Positions 52,101-61,144 of a stretch of DNA of 61,176 nucleotides are shown piece by piece. The stretch is from Helochares maculicollis (lineage: Eukaryota > Arthropoda > Insecta > Coleoptera > Hydrophilidae). The stretch is taken from the NCBI GenBank assembly GCA_033557835.1, contig JAWQRO010000077.1:1-61176 (forward strand), written 5' to 3'. The position numbers and the translations under genes were made by a program. Under the pieces are notes generated by a model. It worked only from the letters and a program-made list of their open reading frames with translations. It had not been told where the DNA came from and did not search any database. How positions within the stretch are numbered: the stretch's first letter is position 1; each line of letters opens with the position of its first letter.

Positions 52101-55100
52101 ATTTTCAAAGAGCAGTTTTATTGGCTGTTTCAGAAACCAAATAAACGAAAAAGTTTAGTGGTATATCTCAAAATAAAGTAAAACAGCTTGTTACATGCAC
52201 TTTTTAATCATCGAGTTTCAAAGCAGGTGTAGTAAACAAATAATAAACTTTTTATAGCCAATTCATACGTTTGTTTCGGTTTTACTACAAAACTTCATCT
52301 GCTCACTAAAGCAAATTAGATCCTCTTATACTAGAAAGAAGCAAGAACGATGGCAATAAATATAAAAATAATATCGTCTTTTTTACGCTAACTACATTTA
52401 CAAGAATAAAACTGTCAGCTGTCTAGTTAAAACAGTTAATTAATAAATATTTTATCGCTTCTTCTAATCAAAAGCAAGATTTTTTTCTACAACATGACGG
52501 AAGCTATGGTGAATATTCTTTACTAGTGAGGATAAATATATTTATGAAAAGTGCATCGCCTAAAATAAACTGAGTACCGTAAATATTTTTCCTTTTTTGA
52601 ATGCTTTGTAGAAAATGATACTCTTGCTTATTTTCCATTATTTGCAAAGCGGAATAATTCATAGTCATCGTTAATATTTCATGTAATGTGGAGCTGCAAT
52701 TAACAGAGAGAGCGCCCGACAGAAATTTATATTTAGCAACGAGTTATAAAATTACTGCATGCTGACAAGCAAAAAATATAATAAAACAAATTTCAAAATA
52801 CTTAGAACGTTTAAACGTGACGGTCGATTTATTTTGAAACGTACAGTTTCCTCAATACGGAGAATGAAAAATAAAGATTTTTTTAATTAGAAAAATGTGA
52901 CAGATTTACAAAGGAAACATAGATTATTCTATACTGGGAACATTAAATTTTACGCATTATTCAATGCAAAATGCAATACAAAAACCAAAACTTTTATTCA
53001 ATGCTGAATTATAACATGTGTATTATTTATTTCAGGTCTCGGGCTATCATCAGAGTATCTAAGTGCAAGAGGTCTAACTGAGCTGCATCCTGCATCAACG
53101 TTAGCTAGCTCAGAATTTCCATTTAGCATAGATGGTTCTCGACTCAATAGTCCACGGCCGGGAAGCATAAGGGCATCAAGAAAAAGAGCGTTATCATCAT
53201 CTCCCTACTCTGACTCTTTCGATATAAATTCCATGATCCGTTTTTCTCCGAATTCGCTAGCATCAATCGTCAATGGCTCCAGGTCGTCCAGCGCCAGCGG
53301 TTCCTATGGACATCTTTCTGCGGGGGCACTCAGCCCTGCGCTGAGTATGCACCCAGGGATGCATTTGCAACAACTGCAAGCTCATCTTATGCGAAGCGCG
53401 GGATCTCTTTTACCCCTCCCACCAGCTCCTGCTCCACCTCACCCAATGTATTCTCTTGGACATCATCCTCTTCATGTTTCTTCCCCAGGCACACACAATC
53501 TACCCAAGACTGATGTAAGTCAAACTACTTACTATGATAGTAATTGACGTTTTTAAACTCAAGTCAATTAAGTAGATAATTTTTGTGTCTTAATTCCATT
53601 ATAATCTCAACTCACAGAAACAAGAAACACTAATAATTCTAATAACTCAAATGTTTTTTTTTGTTTCTAAATTATGTATATTTCAATTACACATTACACA
53701 TCTCATATGCTGTAAAAATTCCAAGTGTTGTATTTTGCGCAAAATATCATAAAATGCGAGTAATTATTGCGATTGTATCTACTTTTCCAAGTATCCTTGT
53801 TATATGTGTGGATGTATTGACTTGAGTTATCAACGATTTATTAAAGTTATTGATCTTATGAAGAAATTATATTTGTAGCACATTAATGACAATAGAAAAA
53901 AGTCTGATGCCACTTTAATTTCGGCTGACGCGGATAGCACTGCAGCAGCGCTTAGGAAACACAGGGTTAAAAAAGAACCATCACTATCAGGCGCAGGCAA
54001 CTGTATTGGTGTTGACAATCAGACTGATCCAGGTGATTTAAAAGATGAACCAGGAGATTTTATTGAAACAAATTGTCACTGGAGAGAATGTGGTACTGAA
54101 TTTCCAACCCAAGATGATTTGGTAAAAGTAAGTGAAATTAAAATATTATGTCAATCAACATTCACGATATGTAAATAGATCGCACCTATCTACTGCTAAT
54201 TGATGTATAACGATGATAAATTTTAACTTACAATATTGTCTATCTAACAAATATGTTGGGATTGAGAAATGAATCAAATAATGATGTTAAAAATTAATTC
54301 AAAATTTTATTTTTTTAGCACATCAATAGCGATCACATTCATGCCAACAAAAAATCATTTGTTTGCCGGTGGGAAGGGTGCTCAAGAGCAGAAAAACCAT
54401 TTAAAGCACAATATATGCTAGTTGTGCATATGCGAAGACATACTGGAGAAAAACCTCATAAATGTACAGTAAGTATGCTTAAAAAAATTTAAAACTGATT
54501 ACAGTTTAGTGTTTTACTGGCAGTCTTGTAAATAATACAGGTACCTTAGGTTAATACTATAACTAAGTCATTGTGGATTTCATTTATTGAATTAATTTAT
54601 AATTTATTATGCATGTTTGAATCATCAACTTCGCTTGTTATGTTATTATTTGGTACTGTATTTAACATTCAGTACCAAACTTATCATTATTTGATATGAA
54701 TTTTAATATGGATGAAACAAAAAAGTACTTTTATGCTAATTTGAGTTTTTTATTTTCGCAAAGGAAAATTGCTTCGCAAGTTCACAAAAATTTATGACTA
54801 GTAGCCTAAAATGAACAGTTTCGCTTTTTAAGTAATGTAATGAAATTCCCCACAAAAACGGTTTTGCTGGAACATACCAATGTTTGAATAGATGTGAAAA
54901 AATTCATTTACATTTTGATCGCTCAAACCAAACTAACATTTGGAGTATACAGATGTATCTATTCGATAAAAATGTTTTCGGTCTTGCCAGATTCACCCAA
55001 ATAAACATACATTTTTTATTTATTTCCATATTTCGGATAAATGTTATTTAACACTGACTAAATTCATTCAAGAATAGTGTTTTGTTTCATGCTCATGTAA

Positions 55101-58100
55101 CATTAACACACTCCCCTGCAATTTTTGGATTCATCACACGCTACTCAAATACAATATCAGAAATAATTCAAATATATTCAACTTGATAATTTAAATCACT
55201 ACATACAAAATAGGTTTACTAATAAATTAGACAATCTTCTTACATTTTAACTTATAAAAAACTTTTAAGAAAACTATTAATTATCATATAGCGAGAATCA
55301 TAACAATAATAAAACAACTACTATGAAAATCTCCAATATTCTTTGCTATTATCCATTATAATAACCTAAGGTACACCTAAATATAATAAAGAAAAACTGA
55401 GTACATAAAACATTTTTTTTACATTCAAAAACAAATGAACCGCCATTGTCTCAAAAATATTCGATAGTTTTTCATAATAAAACAGTATTCAGTCAGCATC
55501 TAAAATGATAAATTTAATCTGAACTGACTATATGATGTTTATATAATAAAATTGTTTCCTATTTACAGTTTGAAGGTTGTGTGAAGGCATATTCTAGACT
55601 TGAAAACTTAAAAACTCATCTCCGATCACACACTGGAGAAAAGCCTTATACATGCGAATACCCTGGGTGCTCCAAAGCTTTCAGTAATGCTTCGGATAGG
55701 GCAAAGCATCAAAACCGAACACATAGTAATGAGGTAAATAACTATTAACCAATCTTCTTTCAAAAGTAACTACAATACATTTCTACAAAATAAACCACAC
55801 TATTTATAAAAAAATGAATATTTTAATTATTGTGATTTTTAAATTTGCCCTCGTAAATGTCGGAGGTTTGTAAGTAATACAAATATATAGCTTTATGAAA
55901 TAACTTGTAGTATGTGTATTAACAATATATTTCACGTTTCAGAAGCCATATGTTTGCAAAGCCCCCGGTTGTACAAAACGTTACACCGATCCTAGTTCTT
56001 TAAGAAAACATGTGAAGACAGTCCATGGTGCAGAGTTTTATGCAAATAAGAAGCATAAAGGCAACGGCGATGGTGGGGCCGATGATGGTCCTGCTGGCTT
56101 AGATTCAAGTCCGAGAAGTGAAGATACTCAGAGTCATAAAACTGCAAGTCTCAGCAGTCCAAGTATAAAATCAGAGGTATTTAAAAATTATCCACTTAAT
56201 CACACTTGCAATTCTGCTCATTTTCTCAACATTTATCTACCTACCTTTCAGTCGGATGTAAACTCTCCTGGTCAGCAGCAGCAAGGAAGTCCACTTGGTG
56301 TTACACAGCTAGCAGGTGGTTTTCAGGATGATCTTCCAGATCTCCCTTCTACAATATCAAGACCAGGCCCCGTTGATGATCCTGTATGGCCATATGATAC
56401 AGAAGATTTAGATGTTGATGAATTACCAAGTGTTCTTAGAGCTATGGTTGGGCTAGGTTCTTCAGATAGAGGAAGTGGAGGTGGAGTTGGTGTGGCTCTT
56501 AACCCCCGCTCAGGCTACAGAAGAAAACCTAATATTCAAGTAAAAATGCCTAGTCTAGCTCCCATTAGTTCATCACATAGAAAAACAATAGGCATCACTG
56601 ATTTAAATAGAAGAATAATTGATCTTAAAGTAGAAGGCGGGGTAACTGGTCCAGTTCAAACAAAAAACCAAACTACTGATTTACAACAAAGGTTACAACC
56701 TCCTGGAGGAACACAAGTACAAATACGCCGAGATAGCAATTCCACAGAGAGCTCGTATTATGGTAGTATGAGAAGTGCAGATATGAGTCGAAAAAGTAGT
56801 CTTGCTTCTCAGGTAACTATAGATTTTATACTTATGATAATCCTATTTCTGGCAACAATTTTTAACACAACTTACTAATTTCAGGCTTCAAGTATGAGAC
56901 CAGGAATGGGGGCCAATTCTTTTTATGATCCCATATCTGTAGGCAGTTCAAGAAGATCCAGTCAACAATCTACTATCACAACAGGAGGGACTTCTTTACC
57001 ACCACCACCACCTTCACATCTTTTAGCTGGACAATTGCAACGTTTACAACAATCACCAGCAAAGAACACCAGCAACTTAGTATTACAACCTCAAAGTGCT
57101 TCTCTTCAACAAACTGCATTTCAACAAACATGGTTAAGTTCGACATTAACAGAGAGTGTTCGACAATCAAGCACAACAAATAACAGTACAGATACAAGAA
57201 GAATGTCTGAGCCATGCCACACAGTAACCGTTACTGACAGAAAAAGTCCACCGCCAAGACCAGCATCTGTTACTCTATCACCCCTTAAAGGAGCGGTTAG
57301 TCCAAATGAACTACACCCAAATCAAGCGGTTGTTTTAGATGAAGTTGGAGAAGGAGAAATGGTAGAAAATAAATTAGTAATACCAGATGAAATGGTCCAC
57401 TATCTGAATCAAGTTGCAGATAATCAAAACAGTGACTTTAATTCATTGTGGCAAGAGCCACCTGCGCCGAATGTACTTAAGCCTGTTTCCAGTCCTGGTG
57501 AAATGCTGCCATCACCTTCTAATTTGACTCAACTATTACCTTCTCCATCTACAAATTTGAACCAAATATTATCATCCCCTCCAGCAGCCAGCATAATGTC
57601 ACCAAGTAGCAATATCACCCCAGTCCTTCCATCTCCAGGCAACATTAATCAAATGATGCCATCTCCATCTAATAATTTAACTACAATGATGTCATCACCA
57701 GCACCAACTTTAAATCAAATGATTCCATCACCTGCTTCAAACTACAATCAAATGATGCCATCTCCTGCGTCTACTTTTGGAGGCATTCAAAACCCAATGA
57801 TGTCTCCAGGTATGGGTCCAATGGTAGGATCACCAGCATCAAATATGAACCAAATGGTGGCATCACCTGCATCGAATATGAATCAAATGGTTCCATCTCC
57901 AGCCAACACTTTAAATCAAATGATGACATCTCCGGCTGCAAACATAAACCAAATGGTTCCATCACCAACTACAAATATAAACCAAATGGTTCAATCGCCA
58001 ATGTCTGTCAGATGTCAATCTCGTCTTATGTCCCCTGGTGCTCCTATCAATCCAAATGTACAAAACCAAATGATGTCACCTGTTCATCAAATGCGAAGCC

Positions 58101-59155
58101 CCACTCCTCAAATGATGCAAGGTCAAAATTGCAATTCAATAATGATGCAAAACAATCAAGTCATGCAAAACAATATTATGTCTCAAAATCACATGGGAAT
58201 GCAAAATCCTTGTTACAATAGGCAAATGCCACATAATATGTGCTATGGACAGCATAATCCATGGAATAACAATCAAACTTTACAAGACCAGTATTGTCAA
58301 AATCAAAATCAAATGCAATCACAAGTTAATCACAACATGTGCCATTCCAGAAATTCTAATGTGGATTTCAGTGGTCATTGTAAACCTCCCGTACAAAATA
58401 TAAACTACATGGGACCAAATCCATCAGGTCCCAATTCTAATCAGTGTGGCAATCATAATTATCAAATGTGCAACCAAAACAATTACATGGTAAACGGATG
58501 CCAACCTACAAAACTACCAAATAATTATGGTTGCAATACAAACTCTTATCCTCCAATGCAGAGTCCTGGATATAATTGCATACCGAATATGAATGAACCA
58601 TTACAGTCACCGACCATAGCTACTCCTGCTCCTAATGATATGATTAACCAACCACAACAAGCACAGATGGTCAGACCATGTTCTCACTTCAATTGTTATA
58701 GAAACCCATACAGCAAACATTGTAATATGCACACGAACAATGATCAATGTACAAATTGTAATTGTCAAAAAATGAAGATGTTTTCTCAAGATCAAAATAA
58801 GTGCTTTCATCAATGCAGTAAAAGTGAAATTCAATGCAAAGATATAAGTCAATCACAAATGTCTCCAGGTATAGTACAGAATAGTGCAACAAATCAAAAT
58901 AAACCTCCTAATCAAACAACCCAATCTAATGCTCCACAGCCACTTGGTATGAGGCAAGATGCTTATCAAAGAACGTTAGAGTATGTACAAAATTGCCAAT
59001 CTTGGGTTGGAAATAATGAAATTGTCAGTAGTAGCACTCATCCATTGGCAAAGTGTAGCAATACTGCTACATCAAACATGGTCGTCAATGATATGACCTC
59101 ATCATTAAGTTCCTTACTAGAAGAAGAAAATCGGTATTTACAAATGATTCAATAG
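45993..59155 (+). CDS. ci: cubitus interruptus (Gli-family Hedgehog transcription factor), 5' end not found
   Basis: This is the zinc-finger transcription factor that carries Hedgehog signals to target genes: without signal it is phosphorylated and cut to a repressor, with signal it acts full-length as an activator. Eight joined coding pieces give at least 1,410 residues: 45,993-46,117; 53,036-53,514; 53,879-54,127; 54,319-54,468; 55,569-55,733; 55,943-56,176; 56,252-56,812; 56,885-59,155. All joins use GT/AG and keep frame; the first visible intron is phase 1, the rest phase 0. Visible landmarks, numbered from the first complete codon, are: SRKRALSSSPYSDS; Sufu-binding SYGHLS (about 130); five C2H2 fingers (about 267-417); the PKA sites RRDS, RKSS and RRSS (about 629, 649, 679) with SYYGSM between; IPDEMVHYLN; and the tail ending YLQMIQ. 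Drosophila Ci is about 1,400 residues, so with its missing N-terminus this protein is longer, mostly through its C-terminal exon. The exon(s) with the start codon lie upstream and were not recognised. Confidence 0.96.
46118..53035 (+). other. ci: Large phase-1 intron of ci (6,918 bp)
   Basis: Bounded by GTAAGG and TTATTTCAG. It is A+T-rich with no recognisable coding exon or transposon. A pair of acceptor-like sites near 47,300-47,360 (TTTGCAG, CTTTACAG) flank a short stretch that has an in-frame stop in the required phase, so I do not call a cassette exon. The lengthy T-rich run of short words at 50,280-50,900 is simple-composition DNA. Confidence 0.85.
53036..53514 (+). CDS. ci: ci coding exon B (Sufu-binding region)
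   Basis: Completes the split Gly codon, then reads LGLSSEYLSARGLTELHPAS, SRKRALSSSPYSDSFDINSM and IRFSPNSLASIVNGSRSSSA, ending THNLPKTD before GTAAGT. SYGHLS at 53,302-53,319 is the conserved Gli/Ci motif that binds Suppressor of fused; the SRKRALS.SP.SD..D...MIR.SPNSL block is one of the most conserved N-terminal segments of the family. The later part (LLPLPPAPAPPHPMYSLGHH) is proline/histidine-rich and variable. Confidence 0.95.
53515..53878 (+). other. ci: ci intron, phase 0 (364 bp)
   Basis: GTAAGT to ATTTGTAG; A+T-rich, nothing else recognised in it. Confidence 0.9.
53879..54127 (+). CDS. ci: ci coding exon C (pre-finger region and first half of zinc finger 1)
   Basis: 83 codons, both ends phase 0. 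It opens with HINDNRKKSD, contains KHRVKKEPS, a VKKE tetrapeptide that fits the SUMO acceptor consensus psi-K-x-E at the place where vertebrate Gli has a similar KxEP, and an acidic stretch (DPGDLKDEPGD). It ends with ETNCHWRECGTEFPTQDDLV, the C-x4-C half of the first finger. Confidence 0.95.
54319..54468 (+). CDS. ci: ci coding exon D (end of finger 1, finger 2, start of finger 3)
   Basis: 50 codons, phase 0 at both ends. HINSDHIH supplies the histidines of finger 1; FVCRWEGCSR.EKPFKAQYML then VVHMRRHTGEKPHKCT is finger 2 and the beginning of finger 3, nearly identical to all Gli proteins. In the Gli-DNA structure fingers 4 and 5 make most base contacts, so fingers 1-3 here are mainly structural. 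Confidence 0.97.
54469..55568 (+). other. ci: ci intron, phase 0 (1,100 bp)
   Basis: GTAAGT to TATTTACAG. A+T-rich; no insertion, exon or RNA gene recognised. Confidence 0.9.
55569..55733 (+). CDS. ci: ci coding exon E (fingers 3 and 4)
   Basis: 55 codons, phase 0. FEGCVKAYSRLENLKTHLRS completes finger 3 and HTGEKPYTCEYPGCSKAFSN then ASDRAKHQNRTHSNE is finger 4. The SNASDRAKHQNRTH segment that contacts DNA bases in the TGGGTGGTC site is unchanged from the family consensus, so target specificity should be conserved. Confidence 0.97.
55943..56176 (+). CDS. ci: ci coding exon F (finger 5 and linker)
   Basis: 78 codons. KPYVCKAPGCTKRYTDPSSL then RKHVKTVH is finger 5, followed by GAEFYANKKHKG, typical of insect Ci, and a Gly/Asp/Ser-rich linker (SSPRSED, SSPSIKSE) that aligns with the corresponding fly segment. 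The donor GTATTT at 56,177 is weak. Confidence 0.95.
56177..56251 (+). other. ci: 75-nt ci intron, in-frame and free of stops (retainable)
   Basis: GTATTT to CTACCTTTCAG. Its length is a multiple of three, both flanking exons are phase 0, and it contains no stop in the ci frame, so retention would simply add 25 residues (reading VFKNYPLNHTCNSAHFLNIY and five more) between the zinc fingers and the processing region. The joined form SIKSE-SD matches fly Ci (SIKSESD), so splicing is the expected main form. The good polypyrimidine acceptor but weak donor leaves regulated retention possible. Confidence 0.8.
56252..56812 (+). CDS. ci: ci coding exon G (processing/degron region)
   Basis: 187 codons. 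DVDELPSVLRAMVGLG and RKTIGITDLNRRIIDLKVE align with fly Ci segments. Near the end QIRRDSNSTESSYYGSM and SRKSS contain the first two PKA consensus sites (Ser at about 629 and 649) with serines spaced for priming by CK1 and GSK3; phosphorylated SYYGSM-type sequence is known in Ci to bind the Slimb F-box protein that triggers processing. The exon breaks directly after the second site (SLASQ), before GTAACT. Confidence 0.94.
56813..56884 (+). other. ci: 72-nt ci intron containing an in-frame stop
   Basis: GTAACT to AATTTCAG, phase 0. Unlike the 75-nt intron it holds an in-frame TAA (56,876-56,878). Retention would truncate the protein right after the second PKA site, giving a repressor-like product without the activation region. 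Confidence 0.85.
56885..59155 (+). CDS. ci: ci terminal coding exon H (third PKA site, activation region, conserved tail)
   Basis: 756 codons plus TAG. It begins ASSMRPGMGANSFYDPIS, with SSRRSSQ as the third PKA site (Ser at about 679). PPPPPSHLLAGQLQRLQQ and VIPDEMVHYLNQV align with fly Ci. Then comes a long low-complexity region: an 11-residue SP..NQM tandem repeat (57,509-58,000), a Q/N/M-rich stretch, and a Cys/His cluster (58,679-58,837). The last part, ISQSQMSPG, YQRTLEYVQNCQSW, SSSTHP and MTSSLSSLLEEENRYLQMIQ, is nearly the same as the Drosophila terminus and resembles the vertebrate Gli C-terminal activation element. The exon is open throughout and the conserved end shows it is a complete 3' end. 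Confidence 0.95.
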   Translation, partial: ASSMRPGMGANSFYDPISVGSSRRSSQQSTITTGGTSLPPPPPSHLLAGQLQRLQQSPAKNTSNLVLQPQSASLQQTAFQQTWLSSTLTESVRQSSTTNNSTDTRRMSEPCHTVTVTDRKSPPPRPASVTLSPLKGAVSPNELHPNQAVVLDEVGEGEMVENKLVIPDEMVHYLNQVADNQNSDFNSLWQEPPAPNVLKPVSSPGEMLPSPSNLTQLLPSPSTNLNQILSSPPAASIMSPSSNITPVLPSPGNINQMMPSPSNNLTTMMSSPAPTLNQMIPSPASNYNQMMPSPASTFGGIQNPMMSPGMGPMVGSPASNMNQMVASPASNMNQMVPSPANTLNQMMTSPAANINQMVPSPTTNINQMVQSPMSVRCQSRLMSPGAPINPNVQNQMMSPVHQMRSPTPQMMQGQNCNSIMMQNNQVMQNNIMSQNHMGMQNPCYNRQMPHNMCYGQHNPWNNNQTLQDQYCQNQNQMQSQVNHNMCHSRNSNVDFSGHCKPPVQNINYMGPNPSGPNSNQCGNHNYQMCNQNNYMVNGCQPTKLPNNYGCNTNSYPPMQSPGYNCIPNMNEPLQSPTIATPAPNDMINQPQQAQMVRPCSHFNCYRNPYSKHCNMHTNNDQCTNCNCQKMKMFSQDQNKCFHQCSKSEIQCKDISQSQMSPGIVQNSATNQNKPPNQTTQSNAPQPLGMRQDAYQRTLEYVQNCQSWVGNNEIVSSSTHPLAKCSNTATSNMVVNDMTSSLSSLLEEENRYLQMIQ
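57509..58000 (+). repeat. ci: Degenerate tandem repeat coding SP-x-x-N-x-NQM-x units in ci
   Basis: About fourteen units of 10-11 residues. Five consecutive 33-bp units at 57,830-57,994 are in strict register: SPASNMNQMVA, SPASNMNQMVP, SPANTLNQMMT, SPAANINQMVP, SPTTNINQMVQ. Earlier units are more diverged (PSPSNLTQLL, PSPGNINQMM, PSPSNNLTTMM). Each unit carries a Ser-Pro dipeptide. I know of no equivalent array in Drosophila Ci. Confidence 0.85.
58679..58837 (+). other. ci: Cys/His-rich cluster within the ci C-terminal region
   Basis: A 53-residue stretch starting PCSHFNCYRNPYSKHCNMH (its first Cys codon at 58,679) and ending SEIQC contains nine cysteines and four histidines. The preceding 150 residues also carry scattered Cys (MCYGQH, HNMCHSRN, GHCKPP, NQCGNHNYQMCN). 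This is unusual for a transactivation region. Spacing does not fit C2H2, LIM, RING or PHD patterns, so metal binding is only a possibility. Confidence 0.75.
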
Positions 59156-59540
59156 TTTTTTAAACATATAGAATGTAGTAACAACATATGTACAAAAAAA
59201 TAAAATGTATATTGTGATATTTAGATGTATATTAATATTTAATAATATAAGGCTAGCAATGTAATTTGTTTTAATACTGTATATATTCATTGTAAATTTA
59301 TAAATATTTTGTATCATTTATATAAGAATTATTTATAAATATTGTATAGGTATTTTATGCGATCTCATCATTGCAGAAGCCATTCTCATGCCATGATTTT
59401 GTCTGTAATTTGATATTATTAAAACGTTAAATTGAGTATCTTATATATAAAAAGTTGTATATACATAGATGTGTAGGAATATATTTTGTATTTGCTAATA
59501 AATTTTATTTAATAAATAAATGCTTGGAATATCTTTTAGG
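59156..59540 (+). other. ci: ci 3' untranslated region
   Basis: A+T-rich sequence directly after the stop codon at 59,153-59,155. An AATAAAA-type signal appears early (about 59,199), and a stronger cluster lies near 59,497-59,520, followed by T/G-rich sequence, so the transcript probably ends about 59,530-59,545. The exact end is inferred. Confidence 0.6.
59497..59520 (+). terminator. ci: Polyadenylation signals (AATAAA) of ci
   Basis: AATAAA at 59,497-59,502, 59,511-59,516 and 59,515-59,520, about 340-365 bases past the stop codon, on the gene's strand, with a downstream TTTTAGGGTTTT stretch. Confidence 0.55.
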
Positions 59541-60966
59541 GTTTTACTTATTTAACCACATTTGTAATGCTTTCAAAGGCACTAGCTACTAGATCACTAA
59601 CTGTATCTAGCTATTTTCTGCATATAGTATAGAGTTTTTTCCATTATCCATGTCTATAAAACAAATTGCAGTAAATATAAAAATTACCTGGTATTCATAT
59701 CTCAATCACTCCAACACGAAATCAATAAAAATCTAAATTATTATTATTATAATGTTTACTAAACATGGTAATTTTCAAATAAAGAAAGGAAATAACACTG
59801 CAATAGCAACAACTTCACAATAGACACACACACATTCATAAATATATATATATATATATAAAATAAATATAAGCAATATGCTTGCAAAACTAATCAAACC
59901 ATGCTTACGTTGCCGCTTTAATTTAATTGAAAGTATTTTTCGTTTAGAATCCGATATTTTTGAAACTGTAGCCAGTGTTTGATTTAACAACAACACGTAA
60001 ATTCTGTTCACACACTTTTAATATGTTTTATACCAATTTTGGAAATGGCTTATTACTTAAGCCCAGAATGTAGTGTAGATTTCTTTTAATCGATATTTAT
60101 ATCATTTTCTACAAAATTTATTCGGTTGCAACAATATTTTCTAGTTATAATAATCATTTACAAAATATCATTTTGATCCAGTATTAATTTTCTAGTAAGC
60201 TATAAATTTAAAGAATGAAATATTATTTTTGTTATTTGGAATAGTATATATCGGCAGTGCACTCAGCACTAAAAATATGTTTGCATATCTTCAAATCAAT
60301 ACATTATATTGCCAATATTATTGATAGATTAATAGACGTCTCTGAAAATTCATAGTTTAAAATTATTACAATTCAAAGATCTTCCTTGTTGAATAAAATA
60401 AATTTAAAAAACCGAAAATGTAATAAATAAACATAGCTTGAATATGAATCAAGGCTAACGGTATAAGTAGCCCATATTATCTTCTAGAATTAATATTATA
60501 TTTACACTATTCACTAGAAAAATACTGTAGAATATATACATTTATATGCTGCTGTTGTAGAATATCATTTTATCAAAGCTTTAAAATAAATCATGAACTA
60601 AGAAGCTGATAGGTTTTTCTTTTTTATTTTAGAAGTGGTAATTACAAAACTCTTTATGTCATCATATTTGTTTCAACTACAGATATTTTTAAATGTGCTG
60701 TTAAACTGAAAAAGGTCTGAATAATAATTGCTTGAACAAGCTAAGAAGCGACATCAATCCAAAATAGCTTTTTGTCCTTTTATCTCAAACGTCTTTTGTT
60801 TGAAGTAAATTGCTTTGTATTTTGCTGTAATAAAATAAATAGATTATAACAAATATATGATATTTATGCATTTCTTTATGATATAAGCAGTGTGAAAGTA
60901 TCTGTATAGTATAAGCAGATGTAGTACTCATATATTTTAAACTTCGTTCTTGGTCTTTTATATATA
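59541..60966. other. A+T-rich intergenic spacer
   Basis: No gene recognised on either strand. It contains an (AC)5 run at 59,824-59,833 and an (AT)n run at 59,842-59,860. The open frame at 60,785-61,090 on the minus strand crosses the mariner terminus and is not a gene. Confidence 0.6.
59842..59860. repeat. (AT)n microsatellite next to an (AC)n run
   Basis: An AT run of 19 bases, preceded at 59,824-59,833 by (AC)5. Confidence 0.85.
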
Positions 60967-60996
60967 CGAGGGTTGTCTGAAAAGTTTCCGACCTCA
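60967..60996 (+). repeat. Mariner left terminal inverted repeat
   Basis: Starts CGAGGGTTGTCTGAAAAGTT. Its length of about 30 bases is assumed from the family because the right-hand copy is not in the window. Confidence 0.8.
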
Positions 60997-61144
60997 ACAT
61001 GAAGATGGCAGTACATGTTAACAAAACTTGAGGTATGTATTTGCGCATACGTTGGTAACTACTCACAGAAATTTCGGCCATTTTGAACACATGGTAATTG
61101 TTTGACAGTTATTTAAGTGAGTTATTGTGAGTGTTTTTGTGAAA

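Noticed and set aside
57771..57968. Minus-strand open frame over the ci repeat array
   Set aside because: An antisense shadow of the repeated coding units; its own periodicity follows from the + strand repeat.
60785..61090. 101-codon minus-strand frame near the right edge
   Set aside because: It crosses the mariner terminal repeat into flanking DNA, so it is not a continuous gene.
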